Positions 56,873 through 64,000 of a DNA stretch of 64,000 bases are shown here, piece by piece. Positions within the stretch are counted from its first letter, which is position 1, and every line of letters begins with the position of its first letter. This DNA is from Eleusine coracana subsp. coracana (lineage: Eukaryota > Streptophyta > Magnoliopsida > Poales > Poaceae): assembly GCA_032690845.1 (NCBI GenBank), contig CM064417.1:14910501-14974500 (forward strand). The letters run 5' to 3'. A program made the position numbers and the translations under genes. The notes beneath the pieces are model-generated. The model did no database searches and was not told the origin of the DNA. It worked only from the letters and a program-made list of their open reading frames with translations.

Positions 56873-57240
56873 GCGGGAAGAATTTGACTAGGAATGCTGC
56901 TGAACACTTTCCCCAGGTACCCACAACATCCTTGTTTGTGTAGAACCACTATTTGGTCCTCCCCAGAAGGGAGAACAGAAATAGACAAAGGCAAATGGCG
57001 TCTTGAGAGATGTCCTTCATCTTGAAGGTGCTGAAAATCTCCAGAAATTATTGCAGATGGGCGCTGGCGTCCTCATTGGCCTTCCCTAGAATGGACTGGT
57101 CTGTACCATGGTAATGAGACATGTCTTGATCTCGAAATTCACATCTCCCTTGAAGTTGGGTGCAACAGGAATGTTGGACGCTGAGGGAGCAGAGAAATCA
57201 AGTTTGATAAATATTAGTCTATTGGATAAGGACAAAGAAA
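56873..57240 (-). pseudogene. Athila-like gag N-terminal fragment
   Basis: The minus frame reads LDFSAPSASNIPVAPNFKGD, VNFEIKTCLITMVQ, then, with stops and frame changes, the gag core region, ending at AAFLVKFFP where it meets Tat-like RT. Homologous to 63793-64000. Upstream it runs straight into LTR-like DNA with no primer site, so the LTR end and PBS are deleted. Confidence 0.75.
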
Positions 57241-58471
57241 GAGCTAAGTTCCTATGTTGCTTTTATGTAGTTGCATAGTCTACATTATATACTATTATAT
57301 AGATACAATGACAATGCAAGACAATCAGATCATCACACCCTAGGCATCTGGTTTTCCCCTGCATCCACAGTATGATTCCGGCCAAGAGCCTATTGCATAG
57401 CCGAACGTGGGGGATTTCAAAGGACAGATAGAGCTGTCACCACCTACTGCCTACCCCTAGCAATCCGTAGGCTACATAACAAATAATGAATTCTATTGAT
57501 GTAAGCACCACACTTAAGTGAACAATACTCCTAATCTCTTAAGCGATGGATCAAAGAAGGAGTAATCACATTTAAGTGAACACTAAGCACATGGAAATGA
57601 TCTAAGTCACACATTATTCATGCACCATTATTACGACATAAATAAATACTACAGTAAGGGCTTATGTGTAACATGGTAATATAGTATGACTATATTACTA
57701 ACATGCAAGCATAATAACCACATACATGAATGGATCATATAATCAAACAAGAAACACACGACCCAAGCATAACTATATAGAAAGACTAAATATATTGAAT
57801 AGAATAAAGTCTTACTAAAGGAGAAAGATACAAGAGCCATACCACAACTCCAAGGAAGACTTGAGAACTGAAGAAGACTCTATTCTAAGCCTAAGTCCAA
57901 TAAAACTAACGGGAATCACAAAATGGTAAAGAGAGTAATGCTTCTTGGTGCGTCCTTTGGAGTGAGGCCTCTGCCTCCTATTTATACTGCCCAAAGTCAG
58001 TTCCTGGAGTCGGTAACCGCTGCCAAACATGCACAACCATCATTGGGAAGCCACCAGAAGCCAACACGTGGCAGCCATGCACCAGGGGGCCACTCCTCGT
58101 TCGACCGAACACCCCTATTCGGCTGAACAGGGGGGAGTCCCCTCAGGTGCCGTGGCCTTTGGTGGCCTGCCAGGTGGGTCCCACTACCCCGTGACACTGT
58201 AAGGTCGGTTGTTAAGTTGGTTTGCTTCTATAAGTGGGCCAGTCAATCCGTGGGAGTCCCAGTTGTTGAGCTCTGATTGGTGGAAGTTGTGTTTCTTCGT
58301 CACATGGAATTGTTTCCTCCTCTATTTCATTATTTCTCCTGCATGTCAGAATTTCTCCAAGCTATAGTGGATATTTATTAATTCTAACTAATATGCATGG
58401 CGGGAATATGCAATCCTTCTTTATTTTGAGTAATATTGATGGTCAGGAATGGTATTTGACAACCGTCAGCA
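57241..58471 (-). repeat. Athila-like LTR, truncated at its 3' end
   Basis: It starts on the minus strand at TGCTGACGGTTGTC (58471) after a polypurine tract (58472-58486). It has a TATA box near 57973-57985 (minus-strand GTATAAATAG) and dyads at about 58096-58130 (GTTCGACCGAAC and ATTCGGCTGAAC). It serves as 3' LTR of the element to its right. The low-coordinate end is missing. Confidence 0.75.
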
Positions 58472-58486
58472 AACTCCCCCAAGTTG

Positions 58487-60284
58487 AACTTTTGCTCGAC
58501 CCGATGCAAAGATAGAACTTTAAGTTGTTGATCAAGAGTTGCTACAATGTTTTATATTCCCTCATAGTACCAAGTGCACAACAAAATACTCTACCTTTAA
58601 TTGAATATGCTGGCATTTGGTAACTCACCCTTTTTACCTTAGTCCTTGTGAGGCTTTTGGCTTCTCTTCATCTTGGGAGGTTGAAAGACAGAACGGTCTT
58701 TTGTAGGACACCATCCTCTCATCCTTGTGTTCCCCTTTTCATCCGAAGTTTTTCAAAAGATTTTAGCAAATAAAACTAAGTTCCTCTAATGATTCACTTG
58801 GTCGCTCTATGTGTATAAATCCTTACCAAGGCATTGAAGTTGCCTCTTTTTGTTCCTACCTCTAAATAAGGCTTATGTGGAGCTCTGGGTAGGAATAAAT
58901 GAGACACACTTGTAACACATATGTTGCTAAACCAAAAGACGGAACCCACGAAGAAACAAGTCATACAATCTGATCAATATGTGCATGTGTGTGGAATTTG
59001 GTGGATGATGATGGAATGGTGGATACTCCCTTTTTTAGTAGACTCTCTTTCTTGAATAAGCACTTGGACATGGCTATTACTTTTCTTCTTCTCCTCTCTT
59101 TTTTTCATTATGCTCATGATTGAGAGCAAGCATTTATTCTATTTTTGATAGCCAAGCCTTCCATGCAACCTATTGAGAGAGAGAGAGAGAGAGTCATAAC
59201 ATGATACTCATAGAGTATTTATTTTGCTAACTTCAGGAATAGAAGTTAAGCATATGGTGGTGGATGCAATGGAATGATATTTCTATCTCCTGGTGTAGGA
59301 GCATTAGCAATGGATGGTGGATGTGTACATGAATCTTGATCATAAAAGCACAAAATAGATCTCACAAAAGTTGCACACATTTTGATAAAGCTCATTATGA
59401 AAACAAGCAGCATATGTGGAAGGTTTTGCAATGAAGTATAACATATGGCCATGGTAGGAATTTTCATCATTGAGGAACTTTTTGATTTTATCATTTTGAA
59501 AAATGAAGTCTCCGGATGTTAAGCTTCACTTTGGGACAAAGATCATAGCAGCCCTATTCTAACCATATCGTGCCTCACAACAACCTAGACTTAGATCATG
59601 CACTTTGCAATCCACAAGTATTCACGTTCAAGGCAAGCATGTTAGCCAACAAACTAAAAAATTGGGAGAGTACTAAGTTGTATACGAGGGACTATAAAAA
59701 GATATAAAATAGAGCAACTATTCATCATCTCAACATGAAGGCATGGACATCCCTAGCATGCATGACAACCTATTATTTTTGTTCTTTTTAGTTTCACAAA
59801 TTTTTATTTTGCTTTATGAGAGTAAGTCTGACAAAGAAAAAAGAAAGAAAGGAAAGATACAAGTCACCTTGGTGGGGGTGCTTACCCAAGCATGCTCTTA
59901 CTCACGGCTGTTGGTTAGGATCAAATCCTCTCTAATGGTAGTATGCCACCGTGAAGTCGTGGTGCTCTCGTAGCTGTTCCTGGGGGTGACTAAATTGGTT
60001 GTCATTGTGCTACTGCCACTCTCTGGTGATCTGGGTGTGAGTAGCAAGGGTGTTTTGCATCCTCCTTGTAAGATCCCTCAATTCTGAACCATAGTCATGA
60101 TGACTAAAGACCAAAAATGAGTGACGTCCGTCATGATGTGGAGGCGTCCCGATCGGCTCAGGGCCATGTCCCTATTCTGTACTACTAGCTTGTTGTTAAG
60201 ACGAGCCTCTAGTCTCATACTGCTGTGGCGTGAACATCCAAGAGGGGTCGATGGAATGCTCTAAGCCTGCATTGTAATCATGGA
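58487..60284 (-). other. 3' non-coding region of right Athila-like copy
   Basis: Non-coding DNA between ORF1 and polypurine tract, homologous to 26779-28110 and, inverted, to 33437-34860. A GA microsatellite lies at about 59177-59193. No gene seen. Confidence 0.7.
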
Positions 60285-61371
60285 CTAGTGGTGTAGTTCT
60301 GGCTGCGCTAGTGGTGGCACGCTTCGTGCTTTGTTGTGTACATCGCTCGGCAGACCTGCCAGGCATTCCTTTCCTCTATGGCTATACAAATGATATCTTG
60401 GGTTAGGCAGCGGGATTTCGTTTGTATATCTGGGGTAATGAAAGATAATAGAACCATCGGGACCCTTCTTTAAAGTGTGACCCTGCTCAAGAAATTTACA
60501 GTTTATCATGGGACGGGGCTCAGAAGGATAATCAAATATAATGTTGGATAAAGCCCCGTCCCCTACAGTAATACGGGTCACTAAAGAAGTGCATTCAATG
60601 GTCCCGATCCTTTAATACAGTCTAACCATTGACCTATCATAGCTTCAACAGGAGCAATAGGAATTTTAACAATTGCAGCAAACAAGACACGTAATTCATC
60701 GTTACGGATAGGTCTAGTGTCTTGTCTAGGGAAACAAGTGATAGCAAGCCACCTATGCCATAGTTGTAGAGTTAGGTTGTGAATGTCACTCATTATAAGA
60801 CGTTCACAAGAAAACTCCCCCGAAATCCTTTGCGAAAAAGATCCCTTTTCAAAACCCGTGGTTGCACCTTCTAAGTTAGTGTTGCAATAACTTTTAAACT
60901 TAAGAATGAGGCTAAGGTCTTTCCAAGTGAGATGGTATCCCTTCCCAATGAAGCGGAAAAGTATCCCATTGTTATCTTTTAGCAAGGTGCACAAAAACTA
61001 GATAGTGAGGAGGCGTGAACCTACCTTAGTAATGTGTGCAAATTTGGTCCAACCCAATGCTTTCCAAATAGAAAGGAACTCAGAGTCATACCTATAGTGG
61101 AGAGTACATCGTCATCATACGCCCTGGTGTGGACGAAACTACAGTTGCGTAGGCGGTGATAGACTTGTCTCTCCCGTTCATCCAGCAGCTCGAGGTCGGT
61201 GTCGGCAAGAAGAACGTGTGGCTCATCCTCCTCTATATCATTCTCAACGAGCGTATACCTCGTTGGTTCATCCTCGATGGAGAAGTGTGTGCTTGAGCTA
61301 CCATGTGAATGGCGTGAACTCGAACATGTCATCCGCTGTATCAACGCCTTAGCCTTCTTCATCTGCACCAC
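60285..61371 (-). pseudogene. Athila ORF1-like gene, frameshifted
   Basis: Three minus-strand segments follow in order. 61371-61021 begins MVQMKKAKALIQRM and has an acidic DIEEDEPHVLLADTDLELLD. 60994-60581 has GILFRFIGKGYHLTWKDLSL and HRWLAITCFPRQDTRP. 60581-60285 has GPDGSIIFHYPRYTNEIPLP. The order and wording match the ORF1 at 31961-33436 (MHKWLAITLFPRKDVR, YANEIQLPN). At least two frame breaks (near 61020 and 60581) disable it. Family: Athila ORF-1; function unknown. Confidence 0.75.
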
Positions 61372-62128
61372 TTAAGCAAAAACACAAGAACAACTCGAAC
61401 ATGGGTTATGGGTTAGCAAATAAAATCTACCGGCAGTGTTGCTCTTGCCAAATCTTGCAAAGGACATGAACAATCCAAAAAAAAAAAAGCAAACTAAAAA
61501 GGGAAATACTTTTGGTGGTTTTTGGAATGACAACTTTGGAGAAGTAATGTGAGAGCTCAAGAGCAAATGAGTGAAGGAGGGAGTGAAATGAGAACTGAAC
61601 TTGGAATGGAAAAACACTCTCCCCCAGGCATTCAATTTATAGGAAAATTCCCAAACGGTTGAAAAAGGCTTGTGGGGAGCCAAATCCAACCATTGGCAAA
61701 AGGCCAAAGTTGGAGGGGCCCACAGCCCTTTGGCCTAACATGGGTGTTCCGCCGACTGTCAGTGGGTCCCACTGGTCCCCCACTCATGCTCATAACTCCC
61801 TAACCGCTATATTTTCTGAGTTGCAGAGGTTAGGTCCAAAGTTTTGACAGAAATTTGCTCAAAAAAAACTATTTTCTCAAAGTTGGAAACCGAAAACCGA
61901 ATTTTGTATTTTTATCAAACAAAGAAGAGGGTTGAAATAAATTCCAACATGCATGTGTGAAATCCAAATATGCAAATGCAGAGGCAAATTTGAAAGAATC
62001 CAAAAGTTTGGAAAAATTCAAATATGCAAAATCTGAGGAAAATCAAATATGAGATAAATACCAATTTACCTTTGGCAAGGGCTCACCAATTTTTAAAGTC
62101 TGACGAGCGGGACTTTTCTCCATCGCGT
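61372..62128 (-). other. Spacer between gag-protease and ORF1
   Basis: Non-coding; homologous to 28700-28990 and 31340-31960. No gene seen. Confidence 0.65.
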
Positions 62129-63135
62129 TTAGCTTGATGTTGCGGCATCCGGTCCTAGAGAAGTGGACATGGATGGCTGCACTTCCTTCAGTCGCCACAC
62201 CTTCTTCATCTTTGGTGTGGTCGGTGGCTTCTTGGATTTAACAGGTTGTGGATTTGCCCACAGTCCTGGCCTCACCGTAGGTGGGTTCTTCTTCTCGAAA
62301 CAGCACGACATCTCCTTTGCCATGATCTTCTTCATGTAGAGAATGAGGTTATCCTTCTTCAGGGGTATTACTTCAACCTCTTGAATATTCCTTGGGTGTG
62401 GCTCGTACTTGATCTTGATCATTGAGCACTGCTCTCTCCTTGGCCAAAAATCAAACATCTCCTCCTTCCCATTGATGAGGAAATGGATTTCTTTGGCCCC
62501 AACATCAATGTGTGCATCAGCAGTGCTCAAAAATGGGCATCCAAGAATGAGCGGCATTTCCTTTTCAACATCCATGTCAAGCACCACAAAATCCACAGGG
62601 ATGAAGCAATTCCTCATTTTCACCAGAACACCTTTTGCAATTCCCTCAGGATAGCGGACTGATGAATCAACCAACTGAAGTTGCATTGGCGCGGGGGATA
62701 GAACTCTGTTGTGTAATTTCTCGAAGACCGCCATGGGGATCACACTCATGCTTGCACCAAGGTCGTATAGGGCATGGTCGAACTTCTGATCCCCAATCGA
62801 GCATGCAATCATGGGGCACCTTAGATCTTCTTTGCTTGATGGTACTTCCTTTTCTTCTTCGTTATCCTTCCCTGTAGTGTTAGGATATGGCAGATCCCGA
62901 GTGTTCTTACCACCTCTTGTGGTCACCATATTAACATTCTCAATGGGAGGCTTAGGTTGCCCCAAGATCTTCCCAGACTCGAACGAAGGAACAGTAGCAG
63001 CTAGCTGGGCAAGTTGGGTTTCTAGCATTTTATTAAAACTAAGGTGATTTTTAAAAGAAGAAGCAAGGCCTTCTAGCTTATCATTAACACTTTCTAAAGT
63101 CTTGTGATTGGCGGCAAGCTTCTTAGTGAAGGTTC
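62129..63135 (-). pseudogene. Athila-like gag C-terminus and protease
   Basis: The frame continues gag after a one-base shift near 63136: FTKKLAANHKTLESVND, then LSFNKMLETQLAQLAA. The aspartic protease follows, with the active site YDLGASMSVIP (Asp at about 62763) and flap-side ILGCPFLSTADAHIDV. The C-terminus is Pro/Lys-rich. From 63028 it is open for 299 codons with all protease motifs, and it would mature gag if made. Reverse transcriptase does not follow; ORF1 does, so pol was lost. The fusion to gag is broken only by the single shift. Confidence 0.85.
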
Positions 63136-63263
63136 ATTGATTTTAGCCTGGCCTAAGACAAGATCTTTAAAGGAGGGTTGATTATTGGAAGAGTTAAAGT
63201 TGTTACCTCCATGATAATACAGGTGTGGCTGATTCCACCCGTTGCCTCCTTGTGGACGATAGC

Positions 63264-63294
<31 letters not shown>

Positions 63295-64000
63295 CATGTA
63301 CAACACGTCCTCACGAGTTTCAGGGCAGTCACTGCCCGAGTGACCCATGTTGCCGCAGACCTCGCACAACATGTGAGAGTCTAAGGCGTTGATGGTGCTG
63401 TCTTCATACCCTTTGGCTTGTTTGTCCATCATCTTCATGAGGAGGTCCATTTTCGCGGCTAGCATGTCCACCTCCTTAATGGTGTGAATGCCCTGCTGGC
63501 GCAAGTAAAGACGATCTTCACTCCATCCTTGGTTGGAGACCATTTTCTCAATAAGTTCTTTAGCCTTATCAACGGCCAGTGAGAAGAAGGCTCCTCCCGT
63601 AGTAGCATCAACATGATCACGAGCCGATGGAGTCAGCCCGTTATAAAAGTTCTGGATGATAAGCCATTCATCCATCCCGTGATGAGGGCAGGTGGCAATG
63701 TACTCTTGCAGCCTGTCATAACCCTTGGAGATTGAATCCTTGGACTCCTGCTGGAAGCTTAAAATTCTTTCACGAAGGGCGTTTGTTTTGCCCGGCGGGA
63801 AGAATTTGGCGAGAAACGTGACTGAACACTTTCCCCAGGTACCCACAACATCCTTGTTCACGTAGAACCACTGTTTTGCCCTTCTTAGAAGGGAGAACGG
63901 AAATAGACGAAGGCGAATGGCGTCTTGATAGACGTCTTTCTTAAAGGTGCTGCAAATCTCCAGAAATTGTTGTAGATGGGCGCTGGCGTTCTCATTGGCC
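63094..64000 (-). CDS. Athila-like gag, runs off right edge
   Basis: Capsid/nucleocapsid precursor, open from the window edge for about 288 codons to the frameshift near 63136. The gag core includes ASAHLQQFLEICSTF, LRLFPFSLLRRAKQWFY, FLAKFFPPGKTNALRERI and MDEWLIIQNFYNGLTPSARD. The zinc knuckle CEVCGNMGHSGSDC (63325-63366) has all four ligands. It is followed by a run of Asn encoded by a GTT/AAC microsatellite (63264-63296), then FKDLVLGQAKINE. After 63138 the reading is shifted (PSLRSLPPITRL) and stops. The best preserved gag in the window. Confidence 0.85.
63264..63296 (-). repeat. AAC microsatellite inside gag
   Basis: About eleven GTT triplets on the plus strand give a poly-Asn run directly after the zinc knuckle, keeping the frame. 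Confidence 0.95.

Overview
The window is nuclear DNA of a grass (Poaceae); the species cannot be named from the sequence. Evidence for a grass: Stowaway- and Tourist-like MITEs, CACTA and Mutator-like elements with typical grass termini, a CRM-like chromovirus, Athila-like and Tat-like Ty3/gypsy elements, AT-rich intergenic DNA around GC-rich exons, and one type III polyketide synthase whose exon-1 wording resembles grass curcuminoid-synthase-like enzymes. I see no bacterial, organellar or CRISPR signal.

The left third (1-21.4 kb) is gene-island DNA. Its one clear, apparently intact host gene is a two-exon type III polyketide synthase on the minus strand (13196-11438, 387 codons) with the family's conserved intron position and catalytic triad but an altered substrate pocket. 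Around it lie small DNA transposons with readable ends: a hAT (1804-2166), grass MITEs (4236-4581, 6782-7016, 14092-14299, 14303-14651), a Pack-MULE-like element carrying GC-rich foreign sequence (8094-9503, 9-bp target duplication), a Mutator-type MITE with very long inverted repeats (9797-10327) and two CACTA elements (15124-16189 and 20684-21093). Segments of 13.4-15.1 kb and 17.8-18.1 kb recur at 18.6-20.0 kb, so the island has undergone local duplication.

The right two thirds (21.5-64 kb) are a retrotransposon nest with almost no host sequence. A 14.9-kb Athila-like element (21669-36553, target duplication ATACC) is interrupted by a second member of the same family in the opposite orientation (25076-31239). 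Next come an LTR-like block with a decayed Transposase_28-type ORF (36554-39824), another LTR-like block (39825-41147), a plus-strand CRM-like LTR plus leader (41148-42719) abutting a nearly full-length minus-strand CRM-like element (42720-50258), an unassigned remnant (50259-51900), a Tat-like pol on the minus strand (51900-56872) split by a solo LTR (53630-54811, target duplication CCCCT), and a minus-strand Athila-like element running off the right edge (56873-64000). Every retroelement coding region has stops, frameshifts or deletions, apart from the gag segment 63139-64000 and parts of the CRM-like pol.

I found no new multi-gene system. The points most worth following are the divergent polyketide synthase, the gene fragment and promoter-like sequence carried by the Pack-MULE-like and CACTA elements, a palindromic dyad kept upstream of the TATA box in all six Athila-like LTRs, and a 48-bp tandem array that expands the RNase H region of the Tat-like pol.
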